Source: Streptomyces hayashii
Lineage (GTDB): Bacteria > Actinomycetota > Actinomycetes > Streptomycetales > Streptomycetaceae
Assembly (NCBI RefSeq): GCF_024539815.1
Contig: NZ_JAHHIU010000004.1
Location: forward strand, 1-64,000
DNA: 64,000 nucleotides
Reading direction: 5' to 3'
Shown here: piece after piece, positions 24,284-32,747 of the stretch
How the letters are laid out: each line of letters begins with the position of its first letter
How positions within the stretch are numbered: the first letter of the stretch is position 1
Made by a program: the position numbers and the translations under genes
The notes under the pieces: generated by a model
Told to the model about the DNA's origin: nothing
What the model saw: the letters and a program-made list of their open reading frames with translations, nothing else
Databases searched by the model: none

Positions 24284-27200
24284 GCCTCGATCGGGTTGCC
24301 GAGCCAGCGGGTGTCGTCCGGGACGGACTCCGCGGCCATGACGAGCGACGCGGGACCCAGGGTCGTCCGGGCCCCGATCGTGCTGCCGGGCAGCACGATC
24401 CCGCCAGGGCCCAGCGTGGCGCCCTCACGGAGGACCACAGTATCCGTCCGCAAGATCCGGTCGTGGAAGAGGTGAGTCTGCAGCACGCACCCGCGGTTGA
24501 CCGTGACGCCGTCCTCCAGCGTCACCAGGTCCGACTCGGGCAGCCAGTAGCTCTCCACCCAGACGCCCCGGCCGATCCGCGCGCCGAGACCGCGCAGCCA
24601 CGCCGTCATCAGGGGCGTCCCCGGGACCGCGCCCGCCAGCCACGGCACGGCCACCACCTCGACGAACGTGTCCGCCAGCTCGTTGCGCCAGACGAAACCG
24701 CTCCACAGCGGGTGCTCCCCGGCGCGGTGCCGGCCGACCAGCAGCCACTTGGCGACGACGGACACGAGGGCCGCCGCGGCTCCCGCGCCCAGCAGCACCA
24801 CGCCCGCCAGCAGCGGCGCCCACGACCCCAGCGCGCACAGCACGGCCACCGCGGCCACGCCCAGCGCGGTCGAGCACAGCACCGGCACGATCCTGCACAG
24901 CTCCACCAGCGCCCGCGCCCACAGCAGCCGCGCGGGCGGCTCGTAGGTGAGGCTGTCGTCGCCCTCCGCCGTGTGCCGCGGCAGCTTCACCGGCGGCAGC
25001 CCCAGGTAAGAGGTGCCCTTCTTCGCCTTCTTCGGCGTCGCCGACAGCACGCCGACCAGCCCGCCGTCCGGCACCGACCTGCCCGGCGCGGTCATCCCCG
25101 AGTTCCCGAGGAACGCGCGCCGCCCGATCTCCGCGCGCCCCACGCGCACCCAGCCGCCGCCCAGCTCGTACGGCGCGGTCAGCGTGTCGTCGGCCAGGAA
25201 CGCGCCCTCGCCGACCGTCGTCAGGCTCGGCAGGGCCAGCACCGTCGACACCTCGGCGCCCCGCCCGATCCGCATGCCCAGCAGCCGCAGCCACACCGGC
25301 GTGACCAGCCCGGCGTACAGCGGGAACAGCGTCTCGCGCGCCCGGTCCATCAGCTGGGTGACCGTCCACGCCTGCCAGCCGACCCGCCCGTGCGCCGGGT
25401 GCGTGCCCTCCCGCAGCCCCAGACTCAGCAGCCGGACGGCGACCAGCACCAGCAGCGCGTACGCCGCGCCGTAGGCCAGCGTGGCGGGCACGAGCGCGAC
25501 GGCCGCACCCCGCACGGCCTGTCCGAGTCCCTGTCCCGGCGTCACGAACAGCGACGCCACCAGCAGCGCCGCCGCGCCCGACAGCACCGGAAGCAACGTC
25601 AGTCCGAGCCCCGACACGCCGTACATCGCCCGCCAGTACCTGCTCTGCGGCGGCCGCTCCTTGGGCCAGTTGCGCTTGGCCCGGCCGAGCTTGACCGCGG
25701 GCGCGCCCGCCCACCGCTGACCGGTCGGGATCTGCCCGGTGACCGCGGAACCCGGCGCCACCTCGGCACGCTTGCCGACGCGCGCACCCGGGAAGAGCGT
25801 GCTGCGCGTGCCGACGACGGCGTGCGCCCCCACCTTGACCGAGCCGATCTCCAGCCGGTCGCCGTCCAGCCAGTATCCGGACAGGTCCACCTCGGACTCC
25901 ACGGCCGCGCCCCGGCCCAGCTTCAGCAGGCCGGTGACCGGCGGCAGCGCGTGCAGGTCGACGTCGGGGCCGACCTTCGCGCCCAGCGCCCGCGCGTACC
26001 GCTGGAGCCACGCCCCGGTCAGCGAGGTGGCCCCGCTGAAGTCGGCCAGCCGCTCCGCCGCCCACAGCCGGACATGCACCGAACCGCCCCGCGGATGGCG
26101 GCCGGGCCGCACACCCCGCAGCAGCAGCCGGGCCCCGCCCGCACCGAGCGCGAGCCGTCCCGGCGGACTGAAGAACAGCAGGGCCCCGACCGCCACCAGC
26201 CACCAGGGAGCGGTCGGCAGCCAGCCGTACGCGGGCAGCAGATCGCCCAGCGCGGTCAGCGCGACCGTCCAGCGCAGCCCGAGCAGGGTGAACAGGGGCA
26301 GGAGCAGCAGGAGCTGGAGGAACTGCGTCCGCTTCGGCACGGGCGCGATCGCGCGCGTGCCGGCGTCGTCCTGCGCCGAGGCCTCCAGCCGCCGGGCCAG
26401 CTTGCGCAGGGTCGGCCGCTGGTAGACGTCCAGCACCGCGGCGCCGGGATAACGGGTGCGCAGCCGGGTGGTGAGCTGGGCCGCGCCCAGACTGCTGCCG
26501 CCGATCGCGAAGAAGTCGTCGGAGGCGGAGGCCACGGGGATGCCCAGCACCTCCGTCCACTGCTCGGCGAGCCAGGCCTCCGTGCCGTACAGCTGCTCGG
26601 CGCGGCCGCCGGTCTCCAGCCCCTCCAGGGGCCAGGGCAGCGCGTTGCGGTCGACCTTGCCCGACGTGCGCGTCGGCAGGTCCCGCACCGGAGCCAGCAG
26701 CGGCACCAGGGCCGCGGGCAGCTCGGCGCGCAGCCGCTCCACGGCCGCCGTCTGGTCCCAGCCGTCCTGGGTGACGACATACCCCACGAGCAACTGGTTG
26801 CCGCTGCGCGCGGTCCGCACCGCGGCGGCCGCGCCCGCCACGCCCGGCAGCGCCTGCAGCGCCGCGTCCACCTCGCCCAGCTCGATGCGCCGTCCGCCGA
26901 GCTTGATCTGCTCGTCGGCCCGGCCGAGGAAGACGAGCCCCTCGGCGTCCGCGCGCACCAGGTCGCCGCTGCGGTACGCCCGCTCCCAGCCCAGCGACTC
27001 CAGCGGCGCGTACTTCTCCGCGTCCTTCTCGGCGTCGAGGTACCGCGCGAGCCCGACTCCGCCGATCACGAGCTGCCCGCTGCCGCCCAGCGGCACCGGC
27101 TCGCCGGCCTCGTCCACGACCGCCAGCTCCCAGCCCCTGAGCGGCAGGCCGATCCGGATCGGCTCCTCGCCCGACATCAGCGAGGCGCAGGCGACCACGG

Positions 27201-28140
27201 TCGCCTCGGTGGGCCCGTAGGTGTTCCAGACCTCCCGTCCCTCCGTCACCAGGCGCTGCACCAGCTCGGGCGGGCAGGCCTCGCCGCCGAAGATCAGCAG
27301 GCGGACGTCGTTGAGGGTCTCGGGCTCCCATAGCGCGGCCAGCGTCGGCACGGTGGAGACCACCGTGATCTCCTGCTCGACCAGCCAGGGCCCCAGATCG
27401 GCGCCACTGCGGACCTGGGAGCGGGGCACGGGCACCAGGCAGGCGCCGTGGCGCCAGGCGAGCCACATCTCCTCGCACGAGGCGTCGAAGGCCACCGACA
27501 GCCCGGCCATGACCCGGTCGCCCGGCCCGACGGGCTCCTCGGCGAGGAACAGGGCGGCCTCGGCGTCCACGAAGGCGGCCGCGCTGCGGTGGCTGACCGC
27601 GACGCCCTTGGGCTTGCCCGTGGAGCCGGAGGTGAAGATGATCCAGGCGTCGTGCTCGGGACCGGGGCGCGCCGCGGGGGCCGTCGGGGACGTGCCGTGG
27701 ACGGTGATCTCGTGCCCGGCGCCGACGACGGCCCGCACCTCGGCCTCGCCGAACACGAGCTCGGCGCGCTCGTCGGGGTCCTCGGCGTCCACCGGGACAT
27801 AGGCCGCGCCGACGGCGAGGACGGCCAGGATCGCCACGTAGAGGTCGTTGGTGCCGGACGGGACGCGCACGCCCACCCGGTCGCCGAGCCCGACCCCGGC
27901 GGCGGCGAGCCGGCGCCGGAGGTTCTCCGCCTCGACGGCGAGGGCGCGGTAGGTGAGGGGGACGACGCCGTCGTCCAGAGCCGGCTCGTCCGGGAACGAC
28001 CGCACCGTCGCGTCGAGGACGTCGACCAGGGTGCGGGGAGAGGCGGCGGGACCGCCGGAGAAGCGGGCGGTGTCGCCGAGTTGTGCGCGGAGTTCTTCGT
28101 CGAGCAGGCCGAGAGCACTGCTCTCGTGTGTGGCTGCCAT
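24271..28140 (-). CDS. Pls/PosA-type single-module NRPS (poly-amino-acid synthetase)
   Basis: This 1,289-residue protein has the architecture of epsilon-poly-L-lysine synthetase: an adenylation domain (about 40-510; IIFTSGSTGKPKG at 167-179, RTSGKVDRNAL near 491-501), a carrier domain with phosphopantetheine S550 in FFAIGGSSL, and a membrane-embedded C-terminal half (about 605-1289). That half has several helices interleaved with three acyltransferase-like, hexapeptide-rich domains. No condensation or thioesterase domain is present, as in Pls. Reading the specificity pocket by alignment to GrsA gives D219 A220 E223 S262 I283 G285 T307 V315 V316 K495, close to the lysine code I remember (DAESIGSVAK). 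The product is therefore likely a homopolymer or short oligomer of a basic amino acid. The start is ATG at 28140. Confidence 0.88.
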   Translation of the reverse strand: MAATHESSALGLLDEELRAQLGDTARFSGGPAASPRTLVDVLDATVRSFPDEPALDDGVVPLTYRALAVEAENLRRRLAAAGVGLGDRVGVRVPSGTNDLYVAILAVLAVGAAYVPVDAEDPDERAELVFGEAEVRAVVGAGHEITVHGTSPTAPAARPGPEHDAWIIFTSGSTGKPKGVAVSHRSAAAFVDAEAALFLAEEPVGPGDRVMAGLSVAFDASCEEMWLAWRHGACLVPVPRSQVRSGADLGPWLVEQEITVVSTVPTLAALWEPETLNDVRLLIFGGEACPPELVQRLVTEGREVWNTYGPTEATVVACASLMSGEEPIRIGLPLRGWELAVVDEAGEPVPLGGSGQLVIGGVGLARYLDAEKDAEKYAPLESLGWERAYRSGDLVRADAEGLVFLGRADEQIKLGGRRIELGEVDAALQALPGVAGAAAAVRTARSGNQLLVGYVVTQDGWDQTAAVERLRAELPAALVPLLAPVRDLPTRTSGKVDRNALPWPLEGLETGGRAEQLYGTEAWLAEQWTEVLGIPVASASDDFFAIGGSSLGAAQLTTRLRTRYPGAAVLDVYQRPTLRKLARRLEASAQDDAGTRAIAPVPKRTQFLQLLLLLPLFTLLGLRWTVALTALGDLLPAYGWLPTAPWWLVAVGALLFFSPPGRLALGAGGARLLLRGVRPGRHPRGGSVHVRLWAAERLADFSGATSLTGAWLQRYARALGAKVGPDVDLHALPPVTGLLKLGRGAAVESEVDLSGYWLDGDRLEIGSVKVGAHAVVGTRSTLFPGARVGKRAEVAPGSAVTGQIPTGQRWAGAPAVKLGRAKRNWPKERPPQSRYWRAMYGVSGLGLTLLPVLSGAAALLVASLFVTPGQGLGQAVRGAAVALVPATLAYGAAYALLVLVAVRLLSLGLREGTHPAHGRVGWQAWTVTQLMDRARETLFPLYAGLVTPVWLRLLGMRIGRGAEVSTVLALPSLTTVGEGAFLADDTLTAPYELGGGWVRVGRAEIGRRAFLGNSGMTAPGRSVPDGGLVGVLSATPKKAKKGTSYLGLPPVKLPRHTAEGDDSLTYEPPARLLWARALVELCRIVPVLCSTALGVAAVAVLCALGSWAPLLAGVVLLGAGAAAALVSVVAKWLLVGRHRAGEHPLWSGFVWRNELADTFVEVVAVPWLAGAVPGTPLMTAWLRGLGARIGRGVWVESYWLPESDLVTLEDGVTVNRGCVLQTHLFHDRILRTDTVVLREGATLGPGGIVLPGSTIGARTTLGPASLVMAAESVPDDTRWLGNPIEAWRP

Positions 28141-28449
28141 CGGTCCTCGCGTCTCGATCCCGGAAGCCTCCGGGGCGCCGGCGGGCCCGCAGGTCTGCCT
28201 GGGGTTGTCCGGTCCAGCTCCGTAACAAGCCGGATATTTTAGTACGACGCTAGGCACGCCCGTCGGCGACGGCCACTCGGGACGGCCGTCCGGGGATCCG
28301 GGGAAGATCGTCGGCACGCCTCTGACCTGGGCGATCGCCGAGGCGGGGAGACTTGCCCCACATCACGGGAAACCACCACCCTGTGGCCCCGATGTCTCTT
28401 TTGCGCGCCCCGCCGACGAACACGTTCGCGCGCCCGCCGACGAACGCCG
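28141..28449. other. intergenic region upstream of the Pls-type gene
   Basis: No gene was found in these 309 bases. On the minus strand a good -10 (TAAAAT, plus coordinates 28236-28241) lies about 95 bases before the synthetase start, with only a weak -35. The farther part has two copies of CGCCGACGAAC (about 28408 and 28434) of unknown meaning. Confidence 0.45.
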
Positions 28450-28481
28450 GAGAGGGCGGCCCCGACCGGGACCGCCCTCTC
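28450..28481 (-). terminator. tRNA-Leu terminator hairpin
   Basis: A ten-base stem GAGAGGGCGG / CCGCCCTCTC (28450-28459 and 28472-28481) lies just downstream of the tRNA gene on the minus strand. Confidence 0.8.
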
Positions 28482-28490
28482 TGGTTCTGT

Positions 28491-28574
28491 GTCCGAGGGG
28501 GGACTTGAACCCCCACGCCCGATAAAGGGCACTAGCACCTCAAGCTAGCGCGTCTGCCATTCCGCCACCCGGAC
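28491..28574 (-). tRNA. tRNA-Leu (anticodon GAG)
   Basis: The 84-base minus-strand sequence folds as a class II tRNA. The acceptor GTCCGGG pairs with CTCGGAC with one G-T wobble. The anticodon arm is CTAGC-TTGAGGT-GCTAG, giving anticodon GAG for CUC codons. A long variable arm GCCC-TTTAT-GGGC follows, then a T arm with GGTTCAAGTCC. No CCA is encoded. No repeated 3' end that would mark an integrated element was seen nearby. Confidence 0.95.
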
Positions 28575-28779
28575 AAGGTGTCTGTCGTGCGGGGTTTCCC
28601 CCGCGGCGACGTCGTAAACATTACCAGGCTTTCCGGGGTGCCCGATCACAGGAGGCAGGCCGCCCGGGGTCCGGTCCGACGTGAACCGCGCATGACGGGC
28701 CGGGACCGCTCTTGGGGCGGGGACGGGGGAGAGGGAGGATGAGGGAGACCCACCAGCAGCGACAGCGGGAGGAACCCAC

Positions 28780-30108
28780 GTGAGCGCGACGGACGACACG
28801 GCCAGGAGCGTCACCGGCGAGGACGAGGTCGTCGACCTCTGCCGCGAGCTGATCCGGATCGACACCAGCAACTACGGCGACCACTCGGGACCGGGTGAGC
28901 GCAAGGCGGCCGAGTGGGTCGCCGAGAAGCTCGCCGAGGTGGGCCTCGAACCGGAGATCTTCGAGTCCCACCCGGGCCGCGCCTCCACGGTGGCCCGGAT
29001 CGCCGGCGAGGACCCGTCGAGGCCCGCGCTGCTCATCCACGGCCACCTCGACGTCGTCCCCGCCAACGCGGCCGACTGGACCCACGACCCCTTCTCGGGC
29101 GAGGTCACCGACGGCTGCGTGTGGGGCCGGGGCGCGGTCGACATGAAGGACATGGACGCGATGACGCTGGCCGTCGTCCGCGACCGGCTGCGCTCGGGGC
29201 GCAGGCCCCCGCGGGACATCGTGCTGGCGTTCCTGGCCGACGAGGAGGCCGGCGGCACCTACGGCGCCCGCCACCTCGTCGACAACCACCGCCACCTGTT
29301 CGACGGGGTCACCGAGGCGATCAGCGAGGTGGGCGGGTTCTCGTTCACCGTGAGCGAGGAGCGGCGGCTCTACCTCGTCCAGACGGCCGAGAAGGGCATG
29401 CACTGGATGAAACTGGTCGTGGCCGGTACCGCCGGGCACGGCTCGATGATCCACCGGGACAACGCCATCACCGAGCTGTCCGAGGCCGTCGCGCGGCTCG
29501 GCCGGCACACCTTCCCCGTGCGGGTCACCAAGACCACCCGGGCCTTCCTCGACGAACTCGGCGACGCGCTGGGCACCCAGCTGGACCCCGAGGACATGCA
29601 GTCGACCCTGGCCCGGCTGGGCGGCATCGCCAAGCTGATCGGCGCGACCCTGAGCAACACCGCCAACCCGACCCAGCTGGGCGCCGGCTACAAGGTCAAC
29701 GTCATCCCCGGCGAGGCCACCGCGCACGTCGACGGGCGCTTCCTGCCGGGGCACGAGGAGGAGTTCCTGGCCGACCTCGACCGGATCCTCGGACCGAACG
29801 TGCGCCGTGAGGACGTGCACTCCGACAAGGCCCTGGAGACGTCCTTCGACGGAGCGCTGGTCGAGGCGATGCAGTCCTCCCTGCTCGCCGAGGACCCGAC
29901 GGCGAAGGCCGTCCCCTACATGCTCTCCGGCGGCACCGACGCCAAGTCCTTCGACGATCTCGGCATCCGCGGGTTCGGCTTCGCCCCGCTCAAGCTGCCG
30001 CCGGAGCTCGACTTCGCCGGGATGTTCCACGGCGTCGACGAGCGGGTGCCGGTGGACGGGCTGAAGTTCGGGGTGCGCGTGCTGGACCGCTTCATCGACG
30101 CCTCCTGA
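28780..30108 (+). CDS. M20/M28-like zinc peptidase (dipeptidase/deacylase)
   Basis: The 442-residue enzyme is an M20-family metallopeptidase. The first metal site is in LLIHGHLDVVP (H89, D91), the bridging Asp is in GRGAVDMKD (D121), and the catalytic/metal acidic pair is in ADEEAGG (E155/E156). A dimerisation domain inserted near 200-320 carries AGHGSMIH. Substrates of such enzymes are dipeptides or N-acyl amino acids; none can be assigned here. The GTG at 28780 follows a GGGAGGAA site. No signal peptide is present. Confidence 0.85.
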   Translation: MSATDDTARSVTGEDEVVDLCRELIRIDTSNYGDHSGPGERKAAEWVAEKLAEVGLEPEIFESHPGRASTVARIAGEDPSRPALLIHGHLDVVPANAADWTHDPFSGEVTDGCVWGRGAVDMKDMDAMTLAVVRDRLRSGRRPPRDIVLAFLADEEAGGTYGARHLVDNHRHLFDGVTEAISEVGGFSFTVSEERRLYLVQTAEKGMHWMKLVVAGTAGHGSMIHRDNAITELSEAVARLGRHTFPVRVTKTTRAFLDELGDALGTQLDPEDMQSTLARLGGIAKLIGATLSNTANPTQLGAGYKVNVIPGEATAHVDGRFLPGHEEEFLADLDRILGPNVRREDVHSDKALETSFDGALVEAMQSSLLAEDPTAKAVPYMLSGGTDAKSFDDLGIRGFGFAPLKLPPELDFAGMFHGVDERVPVDGLKFGVRVLDRFIDAS

Positions 30109-30113
30109 AATGT

Positions 30114-30138
30114 CCCGGTGAAACGAGCTTTCACCGGG
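30114..30138 (+). terminator. terminator after M20 peptidase gene
   Basis: CCCGGTGAAA and TTTCACCGGG (30114-30123 and 30129-30138) form a perfect ten-base stem with a CGAGC loop, five bases after the stop. Confidence 0.8.
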
Positions 30139-30208
30139 CTTCGGCCAGGCGGAGAAAATCGACCGCCTGTACGGACGTGACTGGGAAGAGTGAATGCGAC
30201 GATAAGCG

Positions 30209-30236
30209 CGTAGCCCCATTAATTCCGCCTCGTTAC
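30209..30236 (+). promoter_or_regulatory. candidate sigma-BldN promoter for chpH-like gene
   Basis: CGTAGC (30209-30214) and CGTTAC (30231-30236) are separated by exactly 16 bases. The published BldN consensus, as I recall it, is CGTAAC-N16-CGTTGA, giving five of six and four of six matches. Initiation would fall about 45 bases before the chaplin start. Chaplin genes are known BldN targets in Streptomyces. Confidence 0.5.
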
Positions 30237-30287
30237 TGGTGACATGCGATCCGCTGCTTGGGGTCGCTTTGCCAACAAGGAGGAATA

Positions 30288-30521
30288 ATGATCAAGAAGG
30301 TCGTCGCTGCTGCGGCTGCCACTGGTGGGCTGGTTCTCGCGGGTGCGGGCCTCGCCGTCGCCGACGCGGGCGCCCAGGGTGCCGCGGTGGGCTCCCCGGG
30401 TGTGGTGTCCGGCAACGTCATCCAGGTTCCCGTGCACGTCCCGGTGAACGTCTGCGGCAACACGATCTCGGTGATCGGGCTGCTGAACCCCGCCTTCGGC
30501 AACACCTGCGTCAACGACTGA
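30288..30521 (+). CDS. chpH: short chaplin, ChpH-like
   Basis: The 77-residue secreted protein has a signal peptide (residues 1-26, ending AVADA) and one chaplin domain with the paired cysteines C56 and C74 (VNVCGNTISVIGLLNPAF). Chaplins assemble into amyloid-like hydrophobic fibrils that coat aerial hyphae and lower surface tension at emergence. Length and sequence match S. coelicolor ChpH closely, from memory. AAGGAGGA precedes the ATG at 30288. Two strong terminators bracket the gene, so it is monocistronic, and it is probably induced during aerial growth. Confidence 0.93.
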   Translation: MIKKVVAAAAATGGLVLAGAGLAVADAGAQGAAVGSPGVVSGNVIQVPVHVPVNVCGNTISVIGLLNPAFGNTCVND

Positions 30522-30550
30522 CGTCGACCCGCTGAGGGGTCGTCCACACC

Positions 30551-30589
30551 GTCGGCCCCGGAGCGCACCCCATGCGCTCCGGGGCCGAC
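30551..30589 (+). terminator. terminator after chpH-like gene
   Basis: A 17-base perfect stem (30551-30567 and 30573-30589) with a five-base loop is followed by CGGTCTTTT. Confidence 0.9.
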
Positions 30590-30702
30590 CGGTCTTTTCC
30601 CGAAGGAAAGGCCGAAGACTTCGAAAATCCCGAATAAATCGAACAGCTGCAATGATGCGAGCAATTCGGGACGCGGACGAAATGGAAAGCAGGGATTCAG
30701 CA

Positions 30703-31560
30703 ATGCGACAGGTCACCCGCAAAAGCCTCATGACCGTGGCGGCGGCAACGGGGGTGATCGCCGCCGCCGGCGGCTACGCCCACGCCGACTCCGGCGCGCA
30801 CGGCTACGCCACCGACTCGCCCGGCGTCCTGTCGGGCAACTCGGTGCAGGCGCCGGTCAACGTTCCCGTCAACGTGTGCGGCAACACCGTCGACGTCGTC
30901 GGCGCGCTCAACCCGACCTTCGGCAACTCCTGCGCCAACAAGGGCGGCGGCGCTGCGTCGCGCGGATACGGCGAGCAGCGGGGCGGCGGCAGCCACGCCG
31001 GGAACCATGGCGGGAACCACAACGGCGGCCACGGCGGCGGCCACAACGGGGGCTACAACGGCGGTCACGCCGGCGGCTCCGGCGCGCACGGCGGCTCCGG
31101 GGGCGCGCAGGCGGGCGGCCACACCGGAGGATCGCCCGGCGTCGGCTCCGGCAACCACGTCCAGGCGCCGATCGACGTGCCCGTGAACGTGTGCGGCAAC
31201 AGCGTCGACGTCGTCGGGATCCTCAACCCGAGCTTCGGCAACGACTGCGCCAACGACAGCGGCTCCGGCGTGCACACGCCCCCCTCCCGCGGCCACGAGA
31301 CCCCGGGCAGGCCCGGCGGACACGACCACGGCAAGCCGGGCGAGCACGGACAGTCCAGCCCGTCCCGCCCCGGCGGAGTGCCGTCTGCCTCGCATCACAC
31401 GGCGCCGGTCGGCGCCTCCGCCGTCCACCGGCCCGCCGCCCACGCCGCGCAGCTCGCGCACACGGGCAACGAGATGCCGATGGGCCTCGTCCTGCCGGTC
31501 GGCGCGGGCGCGCTGCTCGCGGGCGCGGTGCTCTACCGCAAGGCGCGTCCCTCCGCGTAA
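30703..31560 (+). CDS. chpC: long chaplin with two domains and sortase signal, ChpC-like
   Basis: The 285-residue protein has a signal peptide (about 1-28) and two chaplin domains, each with two cysteines (C59/C77 and C164/C182). Between them is a Gly/His/Asn-rich linker (81-143), followed by a Pro/His-rich wall-spanning region, the LAHTG class E sortase motif at 251-255, a hydrophobic helix and a positively charged tail. Sortase would fix it to peptidoglycan, where it anchors short chaplins. The ATG at 30703 follows AGGG at good spacing; an upstream ATG at 30652 would spoil the signal peptide. The His-rich linker looks longer than I remember in other ChpC proteins. Confidence 0.92.
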   Translation: MRQVTRKSLMTVAAATGVIAAAGGYAHADSGAHGYATDSPGVLSGNSVQAPVNVPVNVCGNTVDVVGALNPTFGNSCANKGGGAASRGYGEQRGGGSHAGNHGGNHNGGHGGGHNGGYNGGHAGGSGAHGGSGGAQAGGHTGGSPGVGSGNHVQAPIDVPVNVCGNSVDVVGILNPSFGNDCANDSGSGVHTPPSRGHETPGRPGGHDHGKPGEHGQSSPSRPGGVPSASHHTAPVGASAVHRPAAHAAQLAHTGNEMPMGLVLPVGAGALLAGAVLYRKARPSA

Positions 31561-31578
31561 GCGGGAAGGGCGCCCACA

Positions 31579-31617
31579 ACGGAGCGGGCCCCGCCTCGGC
31601 GGGGCCCGCTCCGTTTT
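31579..31617 (+). terminator. terminator after chpC-like gene
   Basis: A perfect 17-base stem (31579-31595 and 31598-31614) is followed by a T run. It can also act on the convergent DUF5703 transcript. Confidence 0.92.
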
Positions 31618-31629
31618 CCGTCTCTCACC

Positions 31630-31818
31630 TCACCACGTGGCACGCACCTGGCGGATGATCCGCCGGCGCAACCGCACCCGGCGGCTGCCGTCACGCAGCA
31701 GGCTCAGGCGGTCCAACTCCCAGTGTCCGTACTCGGCATGGTCGGTCAGCAGTCGCGTCGCCTCCTTGCGGGAGACCCCGCGCGGTACGTAGACGTCGAC
31801 GAATTCGTATTCCGGCAT
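31630..31818 (-). CDS. DUF5703 family small protein
   Basis: The 62-residue basic protein matches the actinobacterial DUF5703 family in length and in its YEFVDVYVPRGVSRKEATRLL start. The C-terminal third is Arg-rich (RRVRLRRRIIRQVR), which hints at nucleic-acid or membrane contact. Function is unknown. It is divergent from the next gene with a 47-base gap. Confidence 0.75.
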   Translation of the reverse strand: MPEYEFVDVYVPRGVSRKEATRLLTDHAEYGHWELDRLSLLRDGSRRVRLRRRIIRQVRATW

Positions 31819-31865
31819 CGCATCTATTGTGCGGGCTGGGGCCCGGTACGGATAGCGTCTGCACT

Positions 31866-32543
31866 ATGTCTGATGCTGCGCAGCCCACCGCTGCCGAGGT
31901 ACGCGCCGCCGCCGAGGCGGTCAAGACCGCGCTCGACCGCCACCTGGCCGCGGTCGAACGCAGGACGGGAGAGGACGACCCGGCTGTCAACGAGGCGTTC
32001 AACGAGCTGGCCGCGGCCGCCGAGGTGTACGACGAACTGCTCTACGACCGGTACGACGAGGTCACACCCTTCGAGATTCCCGGCGCGGAGGACTCCCTGC
32101 CGCCCTACGAGGGACCCGAGGAGCCGAACGCGCTGAGCGTGCTGATCCGCCGCGACTACGCCGTCGCCGAGCCCCAGCGGCTGCTGGCGCAGGCCCAGCG
32201 GGTGGAGGCGGCGGACGAAGAGGCGGCGGGGGCCGAGGTCGCGAGCACCGTGCACGGTGCGCTGGGCATCCTGTTCGGCGAGTTCGAAGCGGACGAGATC
32301 GCCTCCCGGCACAAGGAGTTCGGCCTGGAGGAGGGCGACTCCACGCTGTGGGTGCTGGCCGCCGACGAAGCGGCCGACCCCGGGGAGTGGCTGGAGGCGC
32401 CGTTCGACGACGCCGACCCCGGACGCGTGGTCTGCCGCTTCGACGTGAGCTCCGTCTTCGACGAGCTCGACGACGACACCGACGACGATCTCGCGGACGA
32501 CGTCGAGGACGAGGAGCTGGAGACGCTGGACGCGGACCGCTAG
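31866..32543 (+). CDS. conserved acidic hypothetical protein
   Basis: I do not recognise a domain in this 225-residue protein. It is strongly acidic and ends in an Asp/Glu-rich tail (about 200-225). Helical, alanine-rich segments dominate residues 5-50 and 110-150. No signal peptide or membrane helix is present. The ATG at 31866 was chosen because the short upstream extension has no ribosome-binding site. It appears to belong to a conserved Streptomyces set near the chaplins. Confidence 0.65.
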   Translation: MSDAAQPTAAEVRAAAEAVKTALDRHLAAVERRTGEDDPAVNEAFNELAAAAEVYDELLYDRYDEVTPFEIPGAEDSLPPYEGPEEPNALSVLIRRDYAVAEPQRLLAQAQRVEAADEEAAGAEVASTVHGALGILFGEFEADEIASRHKEFGLEEGDSTLWVLAADEAADPGEWLEAPFDDADPGRVVCRFDVSSVFDELDDDTDDDLADDVEDEELETLDADR

Positions 32544-32620
32544 CCGACGAACGAGGGCCGGCGCCCAGCCGACGCCGTGACCGGCCGCGATCGGCCGCCG
32601 CCGTCGGGGGCTCGGCGGCG

Positions 32621-32657
32621 GCCGGACGTCAGGACGACGCAGCCGGACGTCAGGACG
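32621..32657. repeat. direct repeat GCCGGACGTCAGGACG
   Basis: Two perfect 16-base copies start 21 bases apart (32621-32636 and 32642-32657) in the gap between convergent genes. A third, partial copy (AGGACGACGTAGG) follows. No function is evident. Confidence 0.7.
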
Positions 32658-32747
32658 GCGTAGGACGACGTAGGCGGCGAGAGAAGACAGCGGTAGGACG
32701 GCGGCGGTCGCGAAGGGGACACCTCTTCGCGGCCGCCGCCGTCCGTG

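Noticed and set aside
28491-28574. tRNA-Leu as an integration site
   Set aside because: No copy of the tRNA 3' end, integrase or foreign-looking DNA occurs in the surrounding sequence.
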